Source: Motiliproteus sp. SC1-56
GTDB taxonomy: Bacteria; Pseudomonadota; Gammaproteobacteria; Pseudomonadales; Balneatricaceae
Length of the DNA: 64,000 nucleotides
Direction of reading: 5' to 3'
NCBI RefSeq assembly: GCF_017309075.1
Contig: NZ_JAEMGS010000013.1
Span: forward strand, 39,240-103,239
The translations under genes were made by a program, and so were the position numbers. Below the pieces are notes generated by a model that was not told where the DNA came from, made no database searches, and worked only from the letters and a program-made list of their open reading frames with translations. Positions 16,025-24,331 of the stretch are shown here, in pieces. The first letter of the stretch is position 1. The number at the start of each line of letters is the position of its first letter.

Positions 16025-16052
16025 CTCGAAGGGTTATCTGAAATTGTCAGAG

Positions 16053-17255
16053 TCAGGCGCTGGCGCCGTCGGACTCATCTGCAGCGAAAATCTTGATCAG
16101 CTTGGAAACGACCCCCACGATGAGGCTCGCTTCGGTATCGGAGAGCGTCAGCGGCGGCAGCAGGCGGATCACCTTGCCGTCACCGGTCACGTTCAGGAGA
16201 ATCCCCTTGACCTTGGCGAGTACGCCAAGCTCGGTGCAGGGCTGGTTCATTTCGATGGCCAGCATCATGCCTTTGCCGCGAATATCGCGGATGTAATCGG
16301 CGCCGTCCAGCTCCGTGCGAAAATCGTCGAGCATGCGCGCGCCGAGTTCCGCGGCGCGTCCCATCAGGTTGTCCTTTTCCAGGGTGTCGATCACCGCCAG
16401 GGCCGCCGCGCAGGCGAGGGGGTTGCCGCCGAAGGTGGAGCCATGGTGGCCGGGCTTGAGCAGGTGGGCGGCCTTGCCTCGGGCCAGGCAGGCGCCGATG
16501 GGAACGCCGTTGCCCAGTCCCTTGGCAGTGGTGACCACGTCGGGCAGGATGCCGCTTTGCTGGTAGGCAAAGTAGCTTCCGGTGCGGCCGTTTCCGGTCT
16601 GTACCTCGTCGAGCATCAGCAGCCAGCCGTTCTGGTCGCACAGCAGCCGCAGGCGCTCCAGGTAGTCGTCATCGGGCACGCGGACCCCGGCTTCGCCCTG
16701 GATCGGCTCGACCAGCACGGCCACCACGTTGGGGTTGTTGCCGGCGATGGTCTTGACCGCTTCCACATCGTTGAAGGGGGCGCGCACGAACCCGGATACG
16801 AGCGGCTCAAAGCCCGCCTGGGCCTTGCGGTTGCCAGTGGCGCTGAGGGTCGCCAGGGTCCTGCCGTGGAAGGATTGTCCCATCACCACGATGGCCGGGT
16901 TTTCGACACCGCGGCTATGGCCGTAGAGGCGGGCCAGTTTGATGGCCGCTTCGTTGGCTTCCGCCCCGGAATTGCAGAAGAAGGCGGTGTCCATGTCCGC
17001 AATCTGGGTAAGGCGGTCGGCCAGCTGCTGTTGCAGCGGAATGGTGTAGAGATTGGAGGTGTGGATCAGCTTTGCCGCCTGGTCGCTGATGGCTCGGGTC
17101 ACCGCCGGGTGGGCGTGGCCCAGGCCGCAGACGGCGAGCCCGCTCAGGGCGTCGAGAAACTTGTTTCCCTTCTCATCATAGAGCCAGGCGCCTTCGCCAC
17201 GCTCAAAGGCCACGGACAACCGTGCGTAGGTATTCATCAGAGGCTGGGAAGCCAT
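16053..17255 (-). CDS. argD: Acetylornithine aminotransferase (ArgD family, class III PLP enzyme)
   Basis: The protein has 400 residues. The ATG at 17255 is preferred over 17264 because GGAG lies nine bases upstream of it but is adjacent to the longer start. Class III aminotransferase features are in order: SGLAVCGLGHAHP, FFCNSGAEANEAAIKLARLYG, SFHGRTLATLSATGN, MLDEVQTGNGRTG and the PLP lysine in TTAKGLGNG. It converts N-acetylglutamate semialdehyde to N-acetylornithine, and ArgD enzymes often also serve lysine synthesis. The argF gene follows. Its leader holds an intrinsic terminator-like hairpin at 17279-17299. Confidence 0.93.
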   Translation of the reverse strand: MASQPLMNTYARLSVAFERGEGAWLYDEKGNKFLDALSGLAVCGLGHAHPAVTRAISDQAAKLIHTSNLYTIPLQQQLADRLTQIADMDTAFFCNSGAEANEAAIKLARLYGHSRGVENPAIVVMGQSFHGRTLATLSATGNRKAQAGFEPLVSGFVRAPFNDVEAVKTIAGNNPNVVAVLVEPIQGEAGVRVPDDDYLERLRLLCDQNGWLLMLDEVQTGNGRTGSYFAYQQSGILPDVVTTAKGLGNGVPIGACLARGKAAHLLKPGHHGSTFGGNPLACAAALAVIDTLEKDNLMGRAAELGARMLDDFRTELDGADYIRDIRGKGMMLAIEMNQPCTELGVLAKVKGILLNVTGDGKVIRLLPPLTLSDTEASLIVGVVSKLIKIFAADESDGASA

Positions 17256-17278
17256 AGACTTCATCTCCTATACAACGC

Positions 17279-17299
17279 AAAAAGGCAGCCCGTGCTGCC
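17279..17299 (-). terminator. Terminator-like hairpin in the argD leader
   Basis: On the minus strand GGCAGC-ACGG-GCTGCC forms a 6-bp GC-only stem followed directly by TTTTT (17279-17283). It lies 24-44 bases upstream of the argD start. No gene lies upstream on this strand, so it is not the end of another transcript. It could act as an attenuator for argD-argF. Confidence 0.6.
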
Positions 17300-17484
17300 A
17301 ATAAAAGGGACCCATTCTAGCCGTGGGGCGGTGCCTTGGCAAACGCACGCTGATGAGGCATGTTAACGGGGAGTATAGACCCTGGCGCCCCGCCAAGCGG
17401 GGTTGCGAAAATGACAAAGATCATTTGTAATGCGCTCGCCGGAGGGTCTTGGCATCAAATCCGACTGTCCAGGTCGGCTTTGTG

Positions 17485-17490
17485 TATAAT
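17485..17490 (+). promoter_or_regulatory. Consensus -10 box upstream of grxD
   Basis: TATAAT lies 60 bases upstream of the glutaredoxin start and is preceded by TGTG. The -35 region is weak. Confidence 0.5.
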
Positions 17491-17549
17491 AGGTATTTTT
17501 CGGTTCCGGCCGAACTTCCCAACAGTCCATACCCATACAAGGTGTTTGA

Positions 17550-17885
17550 ATGTCGACCGTCGTTGAAACCATCAAAGAGCAGATCGAGTCCAACAGTATC
17601 CTGCTTTACATGAAAGGCACGCCCAAGTTTCCGCAATGCGGCTTCTCTTCGCAGGCCGCCCAGGCGTTGATGGCTTGCGGTGAGCGTTTCGCGTTCGTGA
17701 ATATCCTGGAAAACCCGGAGATCCGCGCAGAGCTGCCCAAGTACGCCAACTGGCCTACGTTTCCCCAGCTCTGGGTCAAGGGGGAGCTGATCGGCGGCTG
17801 TGACATCATCGTCGAGATGGCCCAGACGGGCGAGTTGCAGACCCTGGTCAAGGGCGCGGCGGACGACGCACCCGAGGCCGAGTAA
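17550..17885 (+). CDS. grxD: Monothiol glutaredoxin, Grx4 family
   Basis: The protein has 111 residues with the monothiol active site KFPQCGFSSQA (Cys30) and the glutathione/Fe-S motifs WPTFPQLWVKGELIGGCDI. Grx4 proteins bind a [2Fe-2S] cluster with glutathione and help cluster transfer and iron homeostasis. It is transcribed with or just ahead of the peroxiredoxin gene 118 bases downstream, a pairing that fits oxidative stress functions. Confidence 0.96.
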   Translation: MSTVVETIKEQIESNSILLYMKGTPKFPQCGFSSQAAQALMACGERFAFVNILENPEIRAELPKYANWPTFPQLWVKGELIGGCDIIVEMAQTGELQTLVKGAADDAPEAE

Positions 17886-17952
17886 GCCGGCGCTTGAGCA
17901 GTCGGGCACCCCGCTGGACAGCCTTCGGGGCCTCGACTATATACAGAGCACA

Positions 17953-17974
17953 TCGAACGTTTGTATTCGAACGT
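17953..17974 (+). promoter_or_regulatory. Direct repeat TCGAACGT upstream of the peroxiredoxin gene
   Basis: TCGAACGT occurs at 17953-17960 and again at 17967-17974, 14 bases apart. The spacing and its place 30-50 bases before the start suggest a regulator-binding or promoter element. It does not resemble the OxyR consensus. Confidence 0.35.
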
Positions 17975-18003
17975 ATCATTATTACAAGGGAGAAGCTTAA
18001 ATC

Positions 18004-18606
18004 ATGAGCGTACTCGTAGGTAAGGAAGCACCCGATTTCACCGTTCCGGCGGTATTGGGTGATGGTCAGATTGTCGATTCCTTCAACCTCAAGGAGGCAA
18101 TCAAGGGAAAATACGGCCTGGTGTTCTTCTACCCGCTGGATTTCACTTTTGTCTGCCCTTCCGAGCTGATCGCCCTGGATCACCGGGTTGAGGACTTCAA
18201 AGCGCGCGGTGTAGAGGTGATTGCTGTCTCCATCGACTCCCACTTTACCCACAACGCTTGGCGCAACACGCCGGTGAACGCGGGCGGCATCGGGCCGGTC
18301 AAGTACACCATGGCCGCCGACATGGCTCACGATATCTGCAAGGCGTACGACGTGGAGTCCGCCGGCGGTGTGGCCTTCCGCGGCGCCTTCCTGATCGACA
18401 AAGAGGGCATGGTGCGCTCTCAGATCGTTAACGACCTGCCCCTGGGGCGGAACATGGAAGAGATCCTGCGTCTGGTCGATGCCCTGCAGTTCCACGAGGA
18501 GCACGGCGAAGTCTGCCCGGCCAACTGGAAGAAGGGTGACAAGGGCATGCAGGCCTCTCCCGAGGGCGTGGCCGCCTACCTGAGTGACAACGCCGATAAT
18601 CTCTAA
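18004..18606 (+). CDS. Typical 2-Cys peroxiredoxin (AhpC/TSA family)
   Basis: The protein has 200 residues. The peroxidatic cysteine is C51 in FYPLDFTFVCPSE and the resolving cysteine C171 in HGEVCPANW, the layout of typical 2-Cys peroxiredoxins that reduce H2O2 and organic peroxides. No ahpF is adjacent, so thioredoxin is the likely reductant. AGGGAG precedes the start. The gene ends in a strong bidirectional terminator. Confidence 0.96.
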   Translation: MSVLVGKEAPDFTVPAVLGDGQIVDSFNLKEAIKGKYGLVFFYPLDFTFVCPSELIALDHRVEDFKARGVEVIAVSIDSHFTHNAWRNTPVNAGGIGPVKYTMAADMAHDICKAYDVESAGGVAFRGAFLIDKEGMVRSQIVNDLPLGRNMEEILRLVDALQFHEEHGEVCPANWKKGDKGMQASPEGVAAYLSDNADNL

Positions 18607-18640
18607 CGGTGCCGGCTAACGGCCGTTTTGCCGCTTAAAT

Positions 18641-18668
18641 AAAAAACCCGCCAATGGCGGGTTTTTTT
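18641..18668. terminator. Bidirectional Rho-independent terminator
   Basis: Six A residues, ACCCGCC-AAT-GGCGGGT and then a run of seven T residues give a perfect stem with T-runs in both directions. It serves the peroxiredoxin gene on the plus strand and the pilin operon on the minus strand. Confidence 0.95.
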
Positions 18669-18720
18669 GTGGGTTGCCTATGGTCGCACCTGGCAGGAAG
18701 GGCATGCAGAAAGCATCGCG

Positions 18721-19188
18721 CTAGTTGCTCCAGCTGGTCTCACCGCTGCCGATCACCCCGTTATCATCCCGGTCCCAGCGCTTGATGCCGGTGGAGGTGA
18801 TCTCCAGGTAGCCGGTCCCTTCCTGGGGCGTTCCGCTGATCGGGGTCGCCCGCAGAACGTAACTGCCGGCATCCGCGGACTGGATGCTGAGGTCGTAATA
18901 CTTCTTGCTGGAGTCCACCGGGGACTGCGACGGGTAGACGGAGCCATCCGGCGGGCTGGGAAAGCTGGTGTCGGCTTCGGCGCCGAGGTAGGTGCTGTGG
19001 TTGGTCCGGTAGCGCTCCATGGCTGTGACAAAGGCCAGCAGCGCGCCCTGGGCGTCGGTGCGGCGGCTGTCCACCAGGTAGGCTTGGTAGCTGGGGTAGC
19101 CGATTGCCGCGATGATGCCGACGATGACCAGTGCGATCATCAGCTCCAGCAGGCTGAAACCGCCCTGGGAAAAGCGGGTCTTGCTCAT
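18721..19188 (-). CDS. pilE: Minor type IV pilin PilE
   Basis: The protein has 155 residues with a type III prepilin leader MSKTRFSQGG cut before FSLLELMIALVIVGIIAAIGYPSYQ (Glu at position +5). The globular part is short, as in PilE-class minor pilins that prime pilus assembly. The start overlaps the end of pilY1 by four bases, and it is the last gene of the six-gene minor pilin operon. Confidence 0.93.
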   Translation of the reverse strand: MSKTRFSQGGFSLLELMIALVIVGIIAAIGYPSYQAYLVDSRRTDAQGALLAFVTAMERYRTNHSTYLGAEADTSFPSPPDGSVYPSQSPVDSSKKYYDLSIQSADAGSYVLRATPISGTPQEGTGYLEITSTGIKRWDRDDNGVIGSGETSWSN

Positions 19189-22100
19189 TGGTTAACCTCG
19201 ATCCAGTAGGTGCGTACCGATTCCACGTTGGTATCCACTTGGTCAAGCCGCTCGGGGCCGACCCAGACCGTGGGCTTGCTCTCAAGGGTGTCGATGACCG
19301 TGGGCGTGGCCGGGATACTGCCGATCTGCAGCTGGATCACCCGGTCATCCTTGGTGGTGCTGGCATCGTTGTTGATGTCCCGCATCGGCGTGGCGTCGAA
19401 CAGGCTGACCAGGTAGGCGCGGCTGGTGCCCCTGGCCGGGTTGCAGGAGCCGGTCTCCGGTGTTGAAGGCTCGTAGGTGGTGAACACGATCTGGTTTTGA
19501 ATCGTGGTGCTGGAGGAGAGCACTTTCTCGCCGGTGTTCTCCATCCGCAGGTACCAGCCCTGCTTACGGTTGGTATGGGAGTTGGAAAGCGCCACCTCAG
19601 CCTCGTTCTGCTGGTTGGCGTCCCCCTGCATGATGTGGTTGTCGGTGGCGTCGTAGAGATCCGCTTCGGTGAGGGTGGTCCAGCTGCTCGGCTCGTCGTA
19701 GGTGTCGAACAGCTTGATCATGTAGAAGCGGTCCTCAATGGCCATGTTGAGGGGGTGCGCCCGGTAACCCGAACCGATGGCCAGCGACAGGTAGCGGTCC
19801 TTGCCCTCCACCGCCAGGGCCAGGTCGGGGGCATAGTAGAAGCGCCGGTTGTTGGCCGCATCGGTGCCCGCCAGGTCGGCGATCCGCGTGGCGTTGGCGA
19901 AGTGCTGCAACTGGGTGGCCGTGTTGTCGATGTCAAATCGCCAAATCTGCCCGCCCATATCGCCCACGTAGAGCTGGTCGGCCCGTCCGTCTTGGTTCAT
20001 GTCCAGCACCTGCACCGTGGAGGGGATGCTGTAATCCATTCCCGAGACGGTCAGGTCGTGGCCGAGGTCGCCGCCGGCGGACCACAGCAGGTTGCCGTTG
20101 GTGGCATCGACCATATAGATCGCGTTGCCCATGCTGTCCACGGTGCGCTGGCTGGCGTTGTCCTGGTTGGGGTCGTAGCCGCCGCCGAAGATCAGCACGT
20201 CGTAGACGACGCCGTTGAACATGACCTTGGATTTGACCGGCTTGGACCAGGTCTGGCCGAGGTGGGCGAAGTCGCCGCTACCGCCGTTGATCTGCCACAG
20301 CACCTGGGGGTTGTCCACATCGGTTACATCCAGGGCGTAGTAGTTGCGTCCACCCCGGCGCATGCCGATGTAGAGACGGGCGAAATCGTCCGCGTCCTTG
20401 AGGTCGCCGTCCATGTTGGCGTCTTTCTGCCAGATGGTGATGCCTCCGTCGAGTCCGTAAGGGCGCGGGTCCACACTGGCGTTGACGAAGTAGGTGTTCA
20501 GGTTCGCCAGCAGCTCCTTGGGAATGAAGGCGAACTGCTCGATGCCGGTGTTGATGTCCACCGCGTGCAGGTAGCCCTCGTTGGTACCGAAGAAGATGGT
20601 GCTTTCCAGTACGGTGCTGTTGCCGTCGTAGGTCACCAGCTCGGGCCGGGAGTGGAGGGGATCGCCCAGCTCGTAGCGCAGGGCGTCGTTCTCGTCCAGG
20701 CCCCGGGCCCACTGCAGCAGGTCGTGACGGTAGGCGTCGGTCTTGCCGACAATGTCGAGCAGCTCCTTGGTGATCAGCGGATTGCTTTCGTGCACCCGGT
20801 TCTCGCTCACGCTGAGGGCTGCCCCCGAGGCGTTGGTGAACACGTTGCGCACCAGCGGCAGGCGGCTGGCCGCGCCGCCTTTTTCGACCTGGTTGCCGTC
20901 TTCGTCTGCCGACCAGAAGCTCTTGGAGTCCTGGCTGAAGAAACCGGTGAGCGGGTCGATCGCCGGCTGCTGCGGGTTGCGGTTGTCGTACAGTGTGGCG
21001 GGGCTGCCCTTGAGCTGGTAGCGCTTCAGGTTGCCGTACCACTTGGCGGTTTCCTGGGGTTTGAACAGGGAGAAGTAAACATCGTCCCGGTGGGCGAAGC
21101 GGTTGAACTGGTTGATGGTGACGCTCGGCTCCACGAAGGTGGTGTTCACCGCCTTGATGCTGCGCACGATGCTGTCGAAGACCGAGGTCAGGTCCGCGGC
21201 CGACTCCGCTTCATAGAAGGCGCCGTCGCCCTCGTAGGCCAAATTCGCCAGCCAGGGATCGGAGAAGTTGAAACCGATGGTGTAGGTCTGCACCGTCTGG
21301 TTGTTGGCCAGTGATGTGAGCTGGTCCGCGTTGTTCAGGTAATCCACCAGTTCCCGGGTGCACGCCTTGGCGCCGGATTCGGCGCAGCTGCTGAGCCCGG
21401 TCATGTTCTGGATCTTGTCTGCCGAGCTGTTGCTGTTGGGCAGACCGTCGCTCAGCAGCACGATGTAGTTGGGCTGGCAGGACTCGGTGACCGGGGTGAT
21501 ATAGGTCGGGGTTCCGTCCCAGTGCTCGTCGGCGCAGGCGCTGCTGTCGAGGTTGTCACCGGTACAGCTGCCGGAACGGTCCAGCGTCTCGATGGTGCCG
21601 GTGTGAGAATCAATATGGGAAATGCGGGTGTACTCGCGGCGGGTGGTGCTGTCGCCGCCCCGCTTCAGGCCGTAGTCCACACCTTCACCGCGGAAATAGC
21701 GGGCCGCCTCGTAGAGAGCGTCGGTCAGCGGGGTGCCCGGCTTGTACTGGATGCCGTTGACCATCTGCTTGAGATCATCGCGCACGGTGTTGGTGCTGGC
21801 GGTGACGTCCGAATCCTTGGCGTAGTAGACCAGGCGGGGAGCCAGGGTGCTGCCATCGTAAGATTCCACGATCCGGTTGCCGTTGCCGCTGATGATAAAG
21901 CTGATGCTGTTGCCCCCGGCCCAGCCGGCCCGTTGCAGTACTTCGTTCAGCAGCGGGGCGATGTTGGGGGAGCGCTTGATGTCGTGCTCAGACGGCCACT
22001 GGTCGTTGATCTCCCAGGTGACGCTGGCCGAGGTTTTCGGCCGGGTGCTGATATCCCCCGCGGCGGTGGTGAAGGTGGTGCTGTTGTCGGTGTCCTCGGC

Positions 22101-23840
22101 ATGGATCACCAGACTGGTGGAGGCGGCGGGATCCACCTCGTCCACGGCAAACTCCAGGTAGGCGTGGTTCAGGGTCGAGCCCTGGTTCAGCTGCAGGTTG
22201 TTGAAGCGCAGCCCCACGGTCTGGTTGCCGCTGCTGTTGGCGTCGTCGACCACCAGCTCCAGGTCGGTGCTGTCGAGGTGCACCGATCCGCTGCTGTACT
22301 GCTCGGCGTCGTCGCTGCTGGCGGTAATAATCTTGGCGTACTCCCGGGTGTAGCAGCCGGGGGCGGACTCGTCGAAGGTGTAGGTAAGGTCGAGCCTGGG
22401 CGCGAGGCTGGGGTTGGCCTCGTAGGCCTTGGCGGTGCGCAGCCCCGTACCCTGGACGAAGAAGGAGATGCTGTTGCCGCCGCACCAGTCACTGTGATTC
22501 ACCACCGTCTGCACCAGACTGGCGATGGAGCCGGCGTCGCCGCTGGAGAAAGTATATTCGGTTCCCTCGGTCCAGCTCGGGACCGTGTTTTCAACCATGC
22601 CCACGCCCACCGAGTCGGTGGCGGTGCGGCTGCTGATGTCGAATTCGGTACCGGTGAAGGGCTCGCTGTGGCCGGCATACTCGGCCAGGAAAATCAGGTC
22701 TGTCGGGCCGCTGGTGTCGCCGTTGGCGGTGAAGGTCAGCTCGGCGGAGGTGATAGTGGCCCCCTGGGGCACGTTGATCTCGTTGAAGCGCAGCGCGGTC
22801 AGCTGGGGACCGGAGGTTTCGGAAGCCTCGTAGGTAACGTGCAGGATGGCGGCAGCATCGGATTCCCCGTCCACGGTTTCCACCTCCCGGTAACCGCTGC
22901 CGCTCTCGTGCTCGATGATAAAGGCCATGTGATTGTTGGCGGCCCAGCCGGTGCGGTCCACCACTTCCTGCACCACGGCGCTGATATCGCTTGTGAACAA
23001 AGACTGGTTGGGACCGGGATCGTCGACATTGGCCCAGAGTGCGCTGGCCGCGGTCTTGCTGCGCCCGGAAATGTTGCCATTCTGGCTGTCCAGGAAGAAG
23101 CTGGCGCTGTCGACGTCCTCGCCGTAAATCCGGAAAGAGACGTCGCCGGTACGCTTACTGTCGATTTCGAATTCAATGTTGGCGGAGGTGATGGTCGCGC
23201 CCTGGGGAATGTTGACGTTCTGAAAACGCAGGCCGATGATCTGCTCGTGACGGCCGTCCTCGTGGGCCAGCTCCAGGTCCGAGCTGGTGCGGTTGACCGC
23301 GCCCGAGGCGACGTTCTCTTCGGCGTCGTCCTTATAGAAGCTGACCTGCACGTCGACGGAGCCGGCGGCAGTGGGCGGTACTTCGGTCATCTCCAGTGCG
23401 GTGGAGTTAAGGCGCATGATGCCGAGGGCTGACTGCTCGGCGTCGTCCTCGGAGACTTCGATGGTGCGGTTGACGCTGCCGGTCAACACCTGGCCGGCGC
23501 TCGGGGTGCCGCTCAGGGTGCCGTTGATATCGCGGATCGGGTAGAGCACGGGGCCGCCCGGGTCGCTGAAACGCATGAGGCCGACGTTGATGTCCTGGGC
23601 CGCGTTGAGAATATTGTTGAGGGCCCTCTTCATCCGGTCGAGGCGGGTGGTGTCGCCCCCGTCGGTCAGCATCATGGAGCTGGAGGTGTCCAGTACGAAA
23701 AGCACGTTGGGCTGCACGGTCACCGTGGAGGAACCACCGAAGTAGATCTCGGTATCGTCCGCCCAGGCGGGCGTGCAGACCATCCAGGTGCTCAGGAAAC
23801 TACCCAGCAACACACGGGCGTGTTTGTAGATCCCGTTCAT
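19185..23840 (-). CDS. pilY1: PilY1-type pilus tip adhesin with VWA domain and three-repeat insertion
   Basis: The protein has about 1551 residues, longer than the ~1160 of the Pseudomonas protein. The start at 23840 is chosen because AAGGGGAG lies seven bases upstream and it gives a clean signal peptide ending PAWA; the longer start overlaps the pilX stop. A VWA domain begins with VLFVLDTSSSM (MIDAS DxSxS, ~51-55) and resumes at ~690 with TPLTDALYEAARYFRG and NYIVLLSDGLPNS. Between them lie three ~140-residue beta-sandwich repeats (~197-339, ~344-489, ~537-674), each with LRF(Q/N)x(V/L)x(V/L)xQG and a (R/H)xxWxxxNxxxF(I/F)(I/V) core. The C-terminal third is the PilC/PilY1 propeller with an EF-hand-like DMNQDGRAD loop. 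It acts at the pilus tip in adhesion, surface sensing and retraction control. Confidence 0.93.
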   Translation of the reverse strand: MNGIYKHARVLLGSFLSTWMVCTPAWADDTEIYFGGSSTVTVQPNVLFVLDTSSSMMLTDGGDTTRLDRMKRALNNILNAAQDINVGLMRFSDPGGPVLYPIRDINGTLSGTPSAGQVLTGSVNRTIEVSEDDAEQSALGIMRLNSTALEMTEVPPTAAGSVDVQVSFYKDDAEENVASGAVNRTSSDLELAHEDGRHEQIIGLRFQNVNIPQGATITSANIEFEIDSKRTGDVSFRIYGEDVDSASFFLDSQNGNISGRSKTAASALWANVDDPGPNQSLFTSDISAVVQEVVDRTGWAANNHMAFIIEHESGSGYREVETVDGESDAAAILHVTYEASETSGPQLTALRFNEINVPQGATITSAELTFTANGDTSGPTDLIFLAEYAGHSEPFTGTEFDISSRTATDSVGVGMVENTVPSWTEGTEYTFSSGDAGSIASLVQTVVNHSDWCGGNSISFFVQGTGLRTAKAYEANPSLAPRLDLTYTFDESAPGCYTREYAKIITASSDDAEQYSSGSVHLDSTDLELVVDDANSSGNQTVGLRFNNLQLNQGSTLNHAYLEFAVDEVDPAASTSLVIHAEDTDNSTTFTTAAGDISTRPKTSASVTWEINDQWPSEHDIKRSPNIAPLLNEVLQRAGWAGGNSISFIISGNGNRIVESYDGSTLAPRLVYYAKDSDVTASTNTVRDDLKQMVNGIQYKPGTPLTDALYEAARYFRGEGVDYGLKRGGDSTTRREYTRISHIDSHTGTIETLDRSGSCTGDNLDSSACADEHWDGTPTYITPVTESCQPNYIVLLSDGLPNSNSSADKIQNMTGLSSCAESGAKACTRELVDYLNNADQLTSLANNQTVQTYTIGFNFSDPWLANLAYEGDGAFYEAESAADLTSVFDSIVRSIKAVNTTFVEPSVTINQFNRFAHRDDVYFSLFKPQETAKWYGNLKRYQLKGSPATLYDNRNPQQPAIDPLTGFFSQDSKSFWSADEDGNQVEKGGAASRLPLVRNVFTNASGAALSVSENRVHESNPLITKELLDIVGKTDAYRHDLLQWARGLDENDALRYELGDPLHSRPELVTYDGNSTVLESTIFFGTNEGYLHAVDINTGIEQFAFIPKELLANLNTYFVNASVDPRPYGLDGGITIWQKDANMDGDLKDADDFARLYIGMRRGGRNYYALDVTDVDNPQVLWQINGGSGDFAHLGQTWSKPVKSKVMFNGVVYDVLIFGGGYDPNQDNASQRTVDSMGNAIYMVDATNGNLLWSAGGDLGHDLTVSGMDYSIPSTVQVLDMNQDGRADQLYVGDMGGQIWRFDIDNTATQLQHFANATRIADLAGTDAANNRRFYYAPDLALAVEGKDRYLSLAIGSGYRAHPLNMAIEDRFYMIKLFDTYDEPSSWTTLTEADLYDATDNHIMQGDANQQNEAEVALSNSHTNRKQGWYLRMENTGEKVLSSSTTIQNQIVFTTYEPSTPETGSCNPARGTSRAYLVSLFDATPMRDINNDASTTKDDRVIQLQIGSIPATPTVIDTLESKPTVWVGPERLDQVDTNVESVRTYWIEVNQ

Positions 23841-23860
23841 GACATCTCTCCCCTTGCTGT

Positions 23861-24331
23861 TCATCCGTCGGATGAGCCGACAAAGCTCACCCGGTAAAAT
23901 CCCTGGCGGATTTCGGTCGTGGCGTTCATCGAGTCCATGCTGCCGATGGCGTGGATCTCGTACATGTAGGTCGAGGCGCTGCCGATGGAGTTGCCCGGGG
24001 CAATGCCCTCGCCCTTGAATTCGATCTGGGCGGACGCGGTGACGCCGCTGTCGCCGATGGGGACGCTCTGCTGCGACGAGGTGGCGGTGGAGACATCGTC
24101 AATCGCTTCGAACATGAGGTTGTCATTGTTGATCGCGACCTCGACCGCGCTTTCCGCCGCCTGGAAGGTACGGTTGTAGGTCTGGGCATTGGCCGCCATC
24201 TTCTCCTCAAAGGTGGAGGTGCGGGTGGCGGTGGCGGCGATGAGGGTGACCATCAGAATCACCAGCAGGCAGACCACCAGTACCATGCCCCGTTCTCGGC
24301 CGTAAGCGGCATTTTTTTCGGGCATTCTCAT
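23861..24331 (-). CDS. pilX: Minor pilin assembly protein PilX
   Basis: The protein has 156 residues. RERGMVLVVCLLVILMVTLIAATATRTSTFEEKMAANAQTYNRTFQAAESAVE as a whole is the PilX N-terminal pattern: one hydrophobic helix then a helix with EEKMAAN and QAAESA. Like other PilX proteins it lacks a classical Glu at +5. It overlaps pilW by four bases and lies just before pilY1, the usual order. Confidence 0.9.
   Translation of the reverse strand: MRMPEKNAAYGRERGMVLVVCLLVILMVTLIAATATRTSTFEEKMAANAQTYNRTFQAAESAVEVAINNDNLMFEAIDDVSTATSSQQSVPIGDSGVTASAQIEFKGEGIAPGNSIGSASTYMYEIHAIGSMDSMNATTEIRQGFYRVSFVGSSDG

Noticed and set aside
15084..17366. A 760-codon open frame on the plus strand
   Set aside because: It lies wholly opposite argF and argD, both with intact family motifs. 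The translation is low-complexity (Gly, His, Val, Gln-rich), as expected for an antisense frame in GC-rich DNA.
17953..17974. OxyR site upstream of the peroxiredoxin gene
   Set aside because: The repeated TCGAACGT does not match the ATAG-type tetramer spacing of OxyR sites.
19497..23432. Two long plus-strand frames (605 and 636 codons) opposite pilY1
   Set aside because: They are antisense shadows of the pilY1 codon pattern, with no recognisable motif or ribosome-binding site.
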